A stretch of 64,000 nucleotides of DNA from Kappaphycus alvarezii (taxonomy: Eukaryota; Rhodophyta; Florideophyceae; Gigartinales; Solieriaceae). Shown here piece by piece: positions 41,518-51,227 of this stretch; the first letter of the stretch is position 1, and the number at the start of each line of letters is the position of its first letter. The stretch spans positions 1 through 64,000 of the forward strand of contig NADL03000125.1 of NCBI GenBank assembly GCA_002205965.3. The letters run 5' to 3'. The notes beneath the pieces were generated by a model. That model worked only from the letters and a program-made list of their open reading frames with translations, was not told the DNA's origin and searched no databases. Made by a program: the position numbers and the translations under genes.

Positions 41518-42042
41518 TCAGTTAGCGACCGCTCGGGCTACCTCTGTGATGTGGCGGAACGCTTCGGGATGCCACCCTCGAGTGTGGAGATAGGAACGGG
41601 CACGAGTCTTCCTGCCAGGTAAGCTGGCTAAGAATCCCTGGTATTTTCGTAACTTGTCCGCGTGGGCTGCGTTCAAGCTGGTTAGGGGGTTAAAGGTTCT
41701 CATTCTGAGGTAAGAAGGGGCCAGCGGGTTCACGAAGGTCACATCGAAGTAATCGGTACCGCCGGTGGCGCCCGTTTCCCTGATGTCCGGCCTTGTTTTG
41801 TGTTCCCCGTGCGACCGGGGCTCGACAGCAGTATGCCTTGCGCCTAGGCTAAGATCGCTACTTGGTAGGGTGACCTGGTCATCGGGGCGGATGATCCGTT
41901 GCGCTCCGTTCCTGTAGTGGATCTGACAATACAGTATTGTGCAGTATACTGTGGGAAGAAGGAAGAATGACGCTTTATTGTTTGAAGATAAGTCTGCACT
42001 ACGCAGGATCTCGGATTCTGCTAGACGGACGACTCCGGGCAA
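41518..42042 (-). pseudogene. LINE C-terminus with nuclease-like core
   Basis: Minus frame: HTAVEPRSHGEHKTRPDIRE, then TDYFDVTFVNPLAPSYLRMR, AAHADKLRKYQGFLAS and SYLHTRGWHPEAFRHITEVA, RAVAN. RPDI followed by DVTFVNP fits the PD-(D/E)xK layout of restriction-like endonucleases, and the GWHP motif recurs at 11802-12061. The upstream zinc knuckle and RT are not recognisable in this copy. Confidence 0.55.
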
Positions 42043-42096
42043 TAGCTGAAGAGAAACAAGTTTAATGCGTTCAGTATCTACTAGCCAATTGCATAC

Positions 42097-42600
42097 TCAA
42101 GCGAGAAAGGGACCGGAAGAAAACTCCACCACCTGAACCGATGATTCAGGAGATTTAAAAAACTCCCGCTGTAAGCACACAGGCTTACAGATAGAGACGG
42201 CGACGACAACGGCGTGAATCCCGGATGAGCGAGCTTGACGACAAGCCCGCAAGACTGCGAAGGCCGCAACCCCTCGCAGTCCGTCAAAATGACGGAAGAT
42301 TTGAGCGCGGCAGGTTACGGTGGATTTCGCAAACCTTGTTCGAGTAGCAGAGCCATCCTTATACACCTTTCCCAGATCATCCCACGTGCGCTGGGGGCGC
42401 GGAGAGGCAATCCACTCGATGTGGCCATCGACGAGAACGTTGCGGCGAGAGCTCTGCAGCCGTGACGGGCAATCTCCTGAGGGAAGAGCCGGATGAACGT
42501 CCGGCGCCCACGCCATGCGCGGGCGCCGAGCGAGTTGTAGTGAATGTTGAGTGTAGTCAGTCGAGATACTGTGCTGTACAGTTTGTAGTTCGTCTGTGCA
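42097..42600 (-). other. Unassigned minus ORF, possibly more LINE
   Basis: The 139-codon ORF 42516-42097 (VLVDGHIEWIASPRPQ, WDDLGKVYKDGSATRTRFA) runs head to tail with the nuclease fragment. No confident domain. Confidence 0.25.
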
Positions 42601-42609
42601 GTCGGAGTC

Positions 42610-42880
42610 CCCCGCGTTACGAATGGAAATCTACATTCCCGTAGCCTATGGGATCGAAAGCACTGATATCGCCACCGACGTTGCCGTTGCGCACCCCTCC
42701 GCTCACCGCCACATCTCACCAAGTAGGGTTACAGCAGGCGCTGCCGCGACACTCGCATAGCGCGAGAAACATCGTCATTATGGCACTTCCTCTAGTACAC
42801 AGACATGCCCCTCCTTAGTGTTCGGAAACTAGCCGTCCTGCATCCCCAATCAGTGTAGCACCCCATTTTACCCCCGTTGC
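42610..42880 (+). repeat. Dispersed repeats (copies of 12330 and 10366 families)
   Basis: 42610-42785 matches 12330-12645 (CGCCACATCTCACC, GACACTCGCATAGCGCG). 42795-42880 (ACACAGACATGCCCCTCCTT, CCGTCCTGCATCCCCAATCA) matches 51588-51660 and 10350-10420. Confidence 0.55.
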
Positions 42881-42914
42881 TACGACCAAAACGATATCCT
42901 CCAGATATCTATCC

Positions 42915-43130
42915 TGTCGGGATTCATATCTATAGTGCCTTGGACGACAGCGGCCAGGATTTCTTCCGCCGCCTTGCTTCCTTCGCTGCTTCCCGTCGCG
43001 ATTCCTCCCCTCAACAGGAGCTTCGCGACTGAGTTACCCGTTTTGCGTCTAGTCTCCAAATAATGCAGGCGCGACAGGTTTCCACCCGCTGCCTGCATTC
43101 GTAATTAAATTGTTGAATACCGTCCGCACG
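42915..43130 (+). pseudogene. LINE 3' fragment (sister of 22485-22720)
   Basis: Plus frame: IHIYSALDDSGQDFFRRLAS, FAASRRDSSPQQELRD, then MQARQVSTR. It is nearly colinear with 22485-22720, with stops. Confidence 0.55.
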
Positions 43131-43399
43131 GTTCTGTGCCGTACCGTTCAACTCGTAAAGATGTACCACCCTGCAGTTGATTGACAGTACCGTCTTGACC
43201 CGCATACAAAAGTTGATCAACCATTGTTGCAAACACCCGAAAATATCACGGTTTTTTGGGCTGCTCGCTGCTCTAGTGCTTAGGGCTATCATGCTAGGGG
43301 ACAAACTGTGCAGCATCTTGCCGACGCTTCCTGGTCCACTGTTGCAGCTAACCTCCTTGCTACTGTCTACCGCATCATGGCGAGAGTATCCGTAACCCC

Positions 43400-43695
43400 T
43401 TTTTCAATCTTCATACTGTATTGCCGTATGATATACTGTAGTATTAGCACCACAGTACTGTACTGTACGTACAGTATAGCCACCACCCACTCTAGTTGAG
43501 AGTACTTGTACAAAGAGAGAAGAGAGATCTTATTGGACTACTTGAAAGTACTGTATGTGAGGTAATATGCCGCAAGGGTGCAAGGGTGCAGTATTACCTT
43601 TATATGCTTGACCCCCTCCTACCCACCCAGTGCCCAGTGCCTCGATGCCCCATCCACCCTCCATTTCTTATTAGACAAGCAACCACATCCCCACC
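43400..43695 (+). promoter_or_regulatory. Promoter region of the FecB-like gene
   Basis: A TTTATATGC TATA candidate near 43599-43607 lies about 90 bases before the ATG. A tandem GCAAGGGT-GCAAGGGT lies just upstream. The start context is CCCCACCATGG (strong Kozak). Further up lies a dense TACTGTAC/GTACAGTA cluster (43425-43480) and a dispersed repeat (43498-43566, also at 7068-7135). Confidence 0.45.
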
Positions 43696-45479
43696 ATGGC
43701 CGACAACCCCACCTTCGTCCCAACCGCCCAACCCGCGACCATCGTCGACATTCCCGACCCCTCTCCTTCCCAGCACTCCAAACCCCGTCCCTCCTTTTTC
43801 CGCCGCAGATTCCTCGGCCTCCCAGTCTACATCTGGCTCCTCCTCTTCACTCTAATAGCCGTCGCCCTGCTCATCTACCTCATCGTCGCCCTCGCAGCCC
43901 GCTCCGACAACCCCTCCACCATCGATCCCTCCCAAGTAGACCTTCCTCCCTGTGACCCCTCAGTCGACCGCTTCCCCACCAAAATCACCCTCGATTTCGC
44001 CTCCCAAGCAACCATCCCCGAACTCGTCTACTCCAACACACACGTCGACTTCACCATCCGCGCCACCGCCAACGGCGAAGCAGAATTCCTCTACCGTCTT
44101 GCACCCGCTGATTGCGACGCCCCGGAAGATCCAGCCCGCACCGCCATCCGCGCACAACCCTCCGCCCTGTTCATCGGAGAGAGTCCCTCCCTCGCTTATG
44201 TACAGGCTGTTGACCCGCAACTCACCACGCTCTCGTTCATTCCGCAGGCCTCCACCTTTTTCAGCCCCCACCGTTCAGGCGCGTGTCACCGACGGCCTTA
44301 CCTTGGAAATTGCAGAGAACTTTGAGTCAAACTACACCCTCCTCACTGCCGCCGACACGCCCCCGCAGCTCTCCCTCATCGGTGAATTCCAGGTTGACGG
44401 CTTCCCTCCTGCACGCACCGGTCTCCCGTCTCTGGTTGTTGCCGACCCCTCCGCTCAAACCCCGCTGGAGCGTGCCGAATGGGTCAAGCTTATCGGTCTG
44501 ATTCTCGGCCGCGAGTCTGTTGCAAACCGCCGCTTTTTTGGATATTCAGCAAAGGTACAATGAGCTGCGGGATAGTGTCGCCGAGTTTCCGGAGCGTCCG
44601 TCCGTGTTTTTCAACCGGCCGTTTGGAGACCAGTGGTTTTTGCCCGGTGGCGACCAGTACTTTGCCGTGCTTGCCACGGATGCGGGCGCCGATTACCGAT
44701 TTGCGAATGATGGTAATGCTGCTAGTGTCCCTTTGGGGTTTGATGCAGTTCGCGCCGATTTTGGCAACGCGGAGTTTCTGCTGAATACCTTTGAGAGTCC
44801 ACCTCAGAATGATTCGACATTGGCGACGTTCTTCAGGGACGCGGGGGGGGATGAGCAGCGTGAATTGTACCGCGATTTGAGGGCTGTTCGTTGTGGAAAC
44901 GTGTTCAGCTCGTCGGGGCGGGTTTCGGAAGGGGGGACTTCATCTGACTTTTTCGAGTCTGGGGCTATTCGACCGGATCTGATTCTGGCGGACTTTGTGG
45001 ATGTGCTGCACAGGGGGAAGAGGGATGGTCTGAGGTATCAGTACTGGTTGGGGCCGGCGACCCCGGAGGTGGTTGGAGATGGACAGTGTATTGAGGAGAC
45101 GAGGAGGGACGTGCGGTGGGACGGGTTGGAGCATCATTTTGTTGTGAAAGGGCGCGATAGATGGGAGATGGAGCGTGTGGTGGCAAGTGCTAGGGGGATG
45201 CTCAGGGGGATGAGAGATGTTAGAGGGCGAAGGTGGAGGGTATACTTTACGAATGGCGGTAAAAAGGGAGAGGTTGGGGTGGCGCTCAAGGTGGAAGTAC
45301 GGGCAGAGGAGAGAGGGACTGAAAGAATGCGTGGAAAGATGAGACGCGTGAAGCTCGCGCTGATGAGGAAGCTCGGACAGGAGGCGCACGCATTGTCGAG
45401 AAAGGAATTCAAGCGGCGCGTTAAGGCCAGAGCCGCCGCCGTCCGAGCTACCACGAAAGGTGCTGTGAGGGTGCTGTGA
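43696..45479 (+). CDS. Membrane-anchored FecB/TroA-like (iron-complex binding) protein, two frame breaks
   Basis: ATG at 43696. A proline-rich cytosolic N-terminus of about 40 residues and one transmembrane helix (VYIWLLLFTLIAVALLIYLI, about residues 44-66) precede an extracellular domain. Three frames (43696-44270, 44270-44520, 44520-45479) join at +1 shifts in the runs near 44265 and 44525. The joined domain shows EWVKLIGLILG, DIQQRYNELRDSVAEFPERP, WFLPGGDQYFAVLATDAGAD, FRFANDG-like, GNVFSSSGRVSEGGTSSDFF, ESGAIRPDLILADFVDVLH and YQYWLGP. This pattern matches bacterial periplasmic iron/siderophore-binding proteins (Peripla_BP_2/TroA fold). A basic C-terminal extension of about 130 residues follows. 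Diatom FBP1 is a known eukaryotic relative in siderophore uptake. A similar role here is inference. Good codon-level preservation suggests recent decay or sequence errors. Confidence 0.6.
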
Positions 45480-46050
45480 CTGTTGCGAAGACATAGCAAA
45501 GGCAACTGGCACAGTTTTCCGTCATATGTTGTTGTTGCGTATCTGCAATGTTTATATCCGTTCTGACGTTCTTCTTGACTTTTGACCCCAGGCGGCGCGC
45601 AGTAGAGTTTGTCATTCGAAACCTCTGCTGGGTGTGGCATGTCGACTCTGCAAAGGTGAGCTGAAGTTGCCCAGGATTCTGGAAGTACTGTATGGTAGAA
45701 ACATGTTTTGAGGTGAGGCTAATAGGGTTTCCGAGTCGAAAACTGTCGTGGTAGATTAAATGGCGCGTTATCCACAGATTTGGGAAATCTTATAGTATTT
45801 TACACGAAATCAAGTAACGAGACCCAACTGTAGGAGTCATGAATCATGGAGTATGATTTTTCCTGTTTTCCCGCCTGGCCAATGGCAGGCGAAGAAAATA
45901 CTTCCGAGAACCGTCGATCTCGGAAAATGGCGTACAACAGAAGGGAATCTTTACGCAAAGGGTACAAAATGATGATGGCAGATTCTACAACTCAACTATC
46001 CATTTTAGGGGTCCAGTCCTTGAATTGATGGGGCATCAAAGTTGAGTGGG
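45480..46050. other. Spacer; no gene
   Basis: Short ORFs only (for example 45846-46028). It ends with CGTTT (46051-46055), the target duplication of element B. Confidence 0.35.
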
Positions 46051-46055
46051 CGTTT

Positions 46056-46302
46056 TGTGGTACGTAGATTACTGTATGCCAAGTACAGTACTGTACAGCG
46101 CCGCACCCTGGGCAGATACATCTGGAAGCTTCCAGGCGTACCTCCCCGCTGCATGCCAGGAGAGGGGTGTGGGGTTGAGGCACGAACCAGTACAGTACTG
46201 TACATAAAGCGCTGTGCTGTGCCGCGACCATGATAGAGGGACATATGTTACGCTTGGCCTAAACAGGACGGGAAACAATAAAGGAAAATTACAAGCATTA
46301 CA
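46056..46302 (+). repeat. Element B 5' LTR
   Basis: 247 bp, TGTGGTACGT…CATTACA. Contains AGTACAGTACTGTACA twice. Confidence 0.9.
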
Positions 46303-46970
46303 TGGTACCGCATCCAAGGTTCGACATGAGAGACGCCAACAAAAATGAACCCCACCTATCTGCTGATGGATTCCCTTCGTCTGTCATCGGTCTTTCTCTT
46401 TTCGTGTTCGAGAACGTCGAGATGAGAGGTAAACCGGACGACGAGAAGGCACTCGAGATCCTCTCCCACCTGGAGGGGGCTGCGTTTGACGTCTACTATG
46501 GCGCACTTGCGCGGAACAGGTTGCTCACCAAGGAAGCAAAGAATCACGCTGTCGTGAAGAAGAAGCAGCTGGCGGAATTTAGTAAGAGGGTGAGTCCAGA
46601 AAAGGAGATTAAAGAGGCTGCGACCGTTAAATTCAATGCCAAAGACATAGGAAGGTCTCCTGCGCGACTTGATGCCCTATACAAGAGGGTTGGCTTCAAT
46701 GACACGGCATGAATTGGGTCTCTGCCCAAAAAAGTGACGGGGCACCCGAAATTGGCAACGTTCGTCATGTTTCGGACTCGTATGGACTATAATGGGCTCA
46801 AAAAGGGGATAGAGGACTTTCAGGTTGGCAAGAAAGCTTTGTTTCCCAAAAGAGCGTCAGTGTGAAAGCTGACACGTTGGATTCGCAGGGGCAAGTTCGG
46901 AGTCGAAGGAGTAACTTCACATGAAAGAAAAGGGGTACAGGGGGCCTGTTATACTAGTTAAGGAGTCTCT
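46302..46970 (+). pseudogene. Element B Gag
   Basis: ATG at 46302, its A in the LTR and its TG in the primer site. The 136-residue frame reads MVPHPRFDMRDANKNEPHLS, SLFVFENVEMRGKPDDEKAL, EILSHLEGAAFDVYYGALAR and KKKQLAEFSKRVSPEKEIKE, then a stop at 46710. The opening resembles element A Gag in the L-x-H-L-x-G-A-A-x-D segment. No zinc knuckle was found downstream, so the nucleocapsid part appears lost or too decayed. Gag assembles the particle. Confidence 0.7.
46303..46323 (+). promoter_or_regulatory. Element B primer-binding site
   Basis: The 21 bases from TGGTACCGCATCC through AAGGTTCG fit the complement of a complete tRNA 3' portion: CCA end, discriminator A, a 7-nt acceptor strand, a 5-nt T stem starting with C61, then C-G-A-A-C of a T loop. 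The gag ATG (46302-46304) overlaps it. Confidence 0.7.
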
Positions 46971-46978
46971 CATCGGCG

Positions 46979-48130
46979 ATGTGGTTGCTGCGGCAAAAAA
47001 GAACTACCAATGGCCAAGCCCTTCCGAAACAGCGCAGAGATAATGTTATGGACATCGACGCGCTGATGAATAAGGTCCCTGTCGTCCGCCCACCGATAGT
47101 AATTCCGGCCCCTCAGAAGAATAAAAGCAAGAAAAAGAAGACAAAGAAGGAATCCGGCGCCCTCCGAGACCATGTCGGGAAGTACAATATGGTTGCGGTG
47201 TTGGCTTCGGCGTATTTAGGACTGAACTTTGGGCAGATTCTCGGTGAGGAAGCTGACGAAGCGGGGAAACAGTGGAAGCGTTTGGTCTCCGAGACTGTCC
47301 CGGTGACTTACGCCTGCACTTCGAATCTGCCCGCGGGCCCTCGACCATTGAAGGTTGTAGCCGTAAAGGCTTATGGGACGGAGACGCATGCCTTGTTAGA
47401 AACGGTTGCAGTTCCCAATTTGATGTTTTTGGAATTTTGCGGGAGGCTAGCACTCACCCCAACAGTCCCTGACCGTCAGGTCACCGTCGCCGATGGAACA
47501 GTTGCTCAAGTCATTGGATGTGTGCAGGAGGTACCAGTCTCTTTTGGGGCTTTGGTGGTGCCCTTGGGTTTCTTGATGATACGAAACACGCCGTTTGAAG
47601 AGATAATCGGCAGCCATAACCTGGAATCCATTGAGGCGAATCTGGATTACGGTCGCCAACAAGTTTCTTTGGCAGCAGGGAAAAAGAAGATTCTCCAGTC
47701 CCTTTTCTGCGAGCCGCCGGTGGTAGACAGACCTTTCCCCGATAGCGAGGATTTTACATCCGCGGAGGGATCAAGGAGTGAGCAGTTTTTGCCTTCGTCT
47801 TCATCAGAATCAGGAGGTAGCTACGATGGAAAGGATACAGAACACGAGCTTGTGATTGCGATCTTCAATAAGGAGCCAAAAAAGCCCGATCTGGAAGGCA
47901 ACAATGCAGAGCTGGACTGCAACGTTGAGAATAAGGAAGCAGAGTACGCCGCTTTGCTGGGCTCAAAAGTGAAACGTCTTGAGAAGAAGGACCAAGGATC
48001 ATTGGTGAAGGCCTTAAGGGATACCGACGTGATCGCCTGGGTTATCCACCACCTAGAACCAGCCAAGGTGCCGGTGGTACAATCTTTCGATCTGATTGAT
48101 GACACCCCGACCCATATAAAGGCTCGCTAG
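46979..48130 (+). pseudogene. Element B protease region, catalytic Asp lost
   Basis: A 383-residue open frame. A basic segment (KKTKKESG; APQKNKSKKKK) is followed by YNMVAVLASAYLGLNFGQIL, then HALLETVAVPNLMFLEFCG, where the retropepsin D-T/S-G is E-T-V, so the active Asp is missing. The beta domain continues (VTVADGTVAQVIGCVQEVPV, GFLMIRNTPFEEIIGSHNL). An acidic linker and HHLEPAKVPVVQSFDLIDDT precede the RT. Despite the lost active site the frame is long and intact, suggesting a recent mutation or non-autonomous spread. Confidence 0.75.
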
Positions 48131-49231
48131 ATGCCTCCAAAACATAAAGCTGTGGCCAATTAGAAGGTTGGGGAGTTGCTAGAAGCTGGAGTCATTACGC
48201 CTTCGAGCTCCGCTTGGTCGTTTCCCGTGGTCATAGCGACAAAGAGAGACGGGAGGCCTGGGTTCTGCGTTGATTACCGACAGTTGAATAGGGGAATGAA
48301 GCCAGACCACTGGCTACGACCGAAGATCGAGGGGCTGCTCGACGATTTGTCTGGTTCGAAGTTCTTTGCAACACTGAGTCTGTATACTGGATATTGGCAG
48401 GTCAGGATGGCTGAAAGTTGCAAATAGGAAAACACGTTCGTTCGATATGGAAAGTAAAAGTTTGAGGTCATGCCGTTCTGGTTATGTAACCCGCCTCCGA
48501 CGTTCCAACGAATGGTGGACGAAGATCTCCGAGATTAGAGGAATTTTCTCGGGCTGGCAGGGTACTATCGGCGCTTCATGAGGAACTTTTCAGATATTTC
48601 TGTGCTGCTTTACGCGACTGCATCAGTTGGAAAGGCATTTAATTGGACTCTGAACATGCAGGAGGCATTCGAATACCTTAAGGAAAAGCTGACAACACCA
48701 CCAGTGATATCGTTCCCGGATTTCGGCTCCCCTATCCTAGTGGAGACAGACGCGTCTTCGTCTGCCCTCGGAGTAGTCTTCCCTCAGGGGAAGGAGTTCG
48801 GAAAGGTACACCACATCCAATTTGCATCAAGGACGATGACGGAACACGAGCGCCGCTATTCAACGAGCGAGCGGGAGGCTCTCGCTGTATTGTTTGCTCC
48901 TAAGAACTTCCGAGAGCATCTCTTGTTTGGCAAGCCATTTCTGGTTCATATGGAACATCAAGCTCAGCAGGCAGCGTTTAAGAAGAAGGATATTTACGGG
49001 CAGCTAGCCAGATGGTTCGATTTAATCGCCGAGTACAATTTTGAGGTGAAGTATCGGACTGGTGTCGCCAATGGGGCGGCCGATTATCTTTCGCGCAAGC
49101 GTACTGGCGGCCGGAAGCACGGAGAAGACAAGGCGGAGAACCTCTTTGAAGGATTGGTAACCACAGTATGTTGGGCCGATCCCAGACTCGCGAGCTTCGA
49201 ATCGCGGCTACTAAATATATCAAGGGGTTGA
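48131..49231 (+). pseudogene. Element B RT (palm deleted) and RNase H
   Basis: RT fingers: MLEAGVITPSSSAWSFPVVI, RDGRPGFCVDYRQLNRGMKP, LLDDLSGSKFFATLSLYTGY, WQVRMAESCK, stop, then KFEVMPFWLCNPPPTFQRMV. The sequence then jumps directly to NFLGLAGYYRRFMRNFSDIS; the stretch that should hold YxDD and the thumb is missing. RNase H (48578-49231) is good: PILVETDASSSALGVVFPQG (Asp), YSTSEREALAVLFAPKNFRE (Glu), LARWFDLIAEYNFEVKYRTG and NGAADYLSRK. Confidence 0.85.
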
Positions 49232-49329
49232 AAGAGAGAGAGAGAGAGAAGAAACGGCCCAATAAACGGAAAAGAAGAATAAGAATGTGATAAAAAGGAA
49301 CCCAAAGAAGTTATGACTCACTGTTCCGG

Positions 49330-50250
49330 TGGGAGAAAGAGGGGCTATGCGTTCTGCCTCGCTGGGGCAACGCGGCTAGATACTGGCAACATTTAACGAC
49401 GATATAGGACACTGGAACATTTTATTAAGGCAAAAACTTGCCAGGGATTGCTTTTGGTGGCCAGCAGTATACCGCTACATCACGGAATACGTTGTAGCCT
49501 GCAATGGCTGTCAATATGCTTGCAGGCTCCTAACCTACCACAAAAACATAAGAGATCCCGTCACCGGACTCTTCGAAACGTTTTCAATTGACTTTGCTGG
49601 ACCATCGAAGCCATCGAAGGCCGGAAAGAGGTTCGCGTTAATAGCTGTGGAACATGTGAGTTGTTGGCCGGTTAGGTGGGCGACAATGAATTCTACTTCG
49701 AATATTGTGATTAAGTTCGTCAAGGATGGGATAATACTGCTATTCAGGCCGCCGAAGAAGATTGTGCCGGAAAATGCGACGGCTTCTGGCCGCGTTGGTC
49801 CAGAGCTTTATGAGCGAACAGGAAGTGGAGTGGAAGGCCGTTCTTACTTACGCCCCGGTGACTAATAGGAGAACGGAAAGGATGGTAGGCACTATCAAGC
49901 ACGCGATCAAGAGGTCTATTGTTGGGAACGTGGGGGACTGGGCGGAGGCACTTCCGAAAGTGTTGTATGGTTACCGAAGGCGCTACTATGGGGCGGCCCT
50001 CTATCCATTCCTAATGATGTACGGCATCAAACCAAGGATGTTCGCGAGTGACGCGGTGGCCCTACTGAATAAGGCCAGCGCGACGAATAGAGCCGTGGAT
50101 ATCTTGGGAGAATCTCACCTGCGCGCCGCTGTGGTGGAAATATCTAATACTTTACGAAATACAAAGGGACCCGTGAGGAAGTTAGCAGTAAGAGATCACG
50201 TTCTTGTCGCCTATGGAACAACTTTCCATAAGATTCAATAGTGAACGGCG
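49330..50250 (+). pseudogene. Element B integrase
   Basis: A decayed zinc-binding segment (CNGCQYACRLLTYHKN) and the core FETFSIDFAGPSKPSKAGKR with first Asp, LIAVEHVSCWPVRWATM, then KKIVPENATASG, where the second catalytic Asp of S-D-N-A is P-E-N-A. A frame change follows. FMSEQEVEWKAVLTYAPVTN, RRTERMVGTIKHAIKR keeps the Glu, then DWAEALPKVLYGYRRRYYGA and RDHVLVAYGTTFHK. The C-terminal part continues with stops to about 50400 (LLS-x-GPCRV, HIYRLIRYYRRAEVY). Confidence 0.85.
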
Positions 50251-50399
50251 TTTGAGTTGTTATCTTAAGGGCCGTGCAGAGTAACGAAGGCCAACTATCT
50301 GCGTTACGAGCCATTATCGTCCACTGGTCGGGTGACACGCAAGGCGATTCATATTTACAGGCTGATCCGGTACTACAGAAGGGCAGAAGTTTATCAAGT

Positions 50400-50937
50400 G
50401 AAGCAAGGAGAAGTAGGAAGAAGAATGGAGCATATAACTGGGATGACCGGAAGTAGAATCGATTGAACTTATTGGAATATCGCCCACGTTCGGAGAGTTG
50501 ATCAAGTGCTAGACAAGAGTCCCGCAAAACCCCTCTCATGGGCCTCGCGCTTCCGCTTGGTCCGTTTGAGTCCATTGCGGAAACGCGGGCGCTTAGAGGG
50601 GTACCCCCAGAGGATCACCAACCTACTTACCTCGCGCATAAGTGAATTTGCCCCTCGCCATCGCCTTGCGCGCTCCCGAAGGTACACTGGCAGTCTCGTT
50701 GCACCAAGTCACGTCTCAGCGTTCTCTTACTCGCCTACAGGGAAGGACTCGGACACAAACGCAACAAGGAGGAAAGGGCGCCGGAGTGGGAGCGTACTGC
50801 GATAGGAAGGAGAAGCCTCCGGGAAGGGAAGAACGGCATTAATGGGGAGGTGTAGGTCGGAAAGAAAGGAAACACTTTTGCTGCGCACTGTATTTGTGCG
50901 GTACGGCCGGGGCGGCAGCGCACCCTCAGCGAAGGCC
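50400..50937 (+). other. Element B 3' internal region
   Basis: Two overlapping plus ORFs (50506-50805, 50642-50842) are of unclear coding value. No polypurine tract stands out immediately before the LTR. Confidence 0.35.
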
Positions 50938-51222
50938 TGTGTTACGTAGAATGCGGTATGCAAAGTACAGTACTGTACCGTACGTACCCCAAAATGGGCA
51001 TCGTACATTACTGTACAGCGCCGCACCCTGGTGAGAAACGTCTGGAAGTTTCCAGGCGTACCTCCCCGCTGCATGCCAGGAGAGGGGTGCGGAGTTGAGT
51101 CACAAAACAGTACAGTAAAGTACATAAAGCGCTGTGCTTTGCCGCGCCCATGATAGAGGGAGGTAGGGTACGATTGGTCTAAACAGGACAGAAAAGGATA
51201 ACCGGAAACTACCATCATTATA
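50938..51222 (+). repeat. Element B 3' LTR
   Basis: 285 bp, exactly 38 more than the 5' LTR. The extra block is 50979-51016, flanked by ACTGTAC on both sides. The terminal CA is mutated to TA. CGTTT follows. Confidence 0.9.
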
Positions 51223-51227
51223 CGTTT

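Larger units (their letters stand above)
46056..51222 (+). mobile_element. Ty3/gypsy LTR retrotransposon B, complete ends, inactive
   Basis: The LTRs at 46056-46302 and 50938-51222 align along their length, and CGTTT flanks the element on both sides (46051-46055, 51223-51227). Gene order gag-PR-RT-RNase H-integrase is as in element A, with related but clearly different sequence. The RT palm with YxDD is deleted, the protease Asp is replaced by Glu, and the second integrase Asp is replaced. Confidence 0.92.

Noticed and set aside
43696-45479. Bacterial contamination as the source of the FecB-like gene
   Set aside because: It sits between eukaryotic retroelements, has a TATA box, a Kozak start and a transmembrane anchor rather than a lipoprotein signal, and no bacterial neighbours.
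45134-45640. Minus-strand ORFs opposite the FecB-like gene
   Set aside because: They are shadows of the plus-strand coding sequence with its biased codons.
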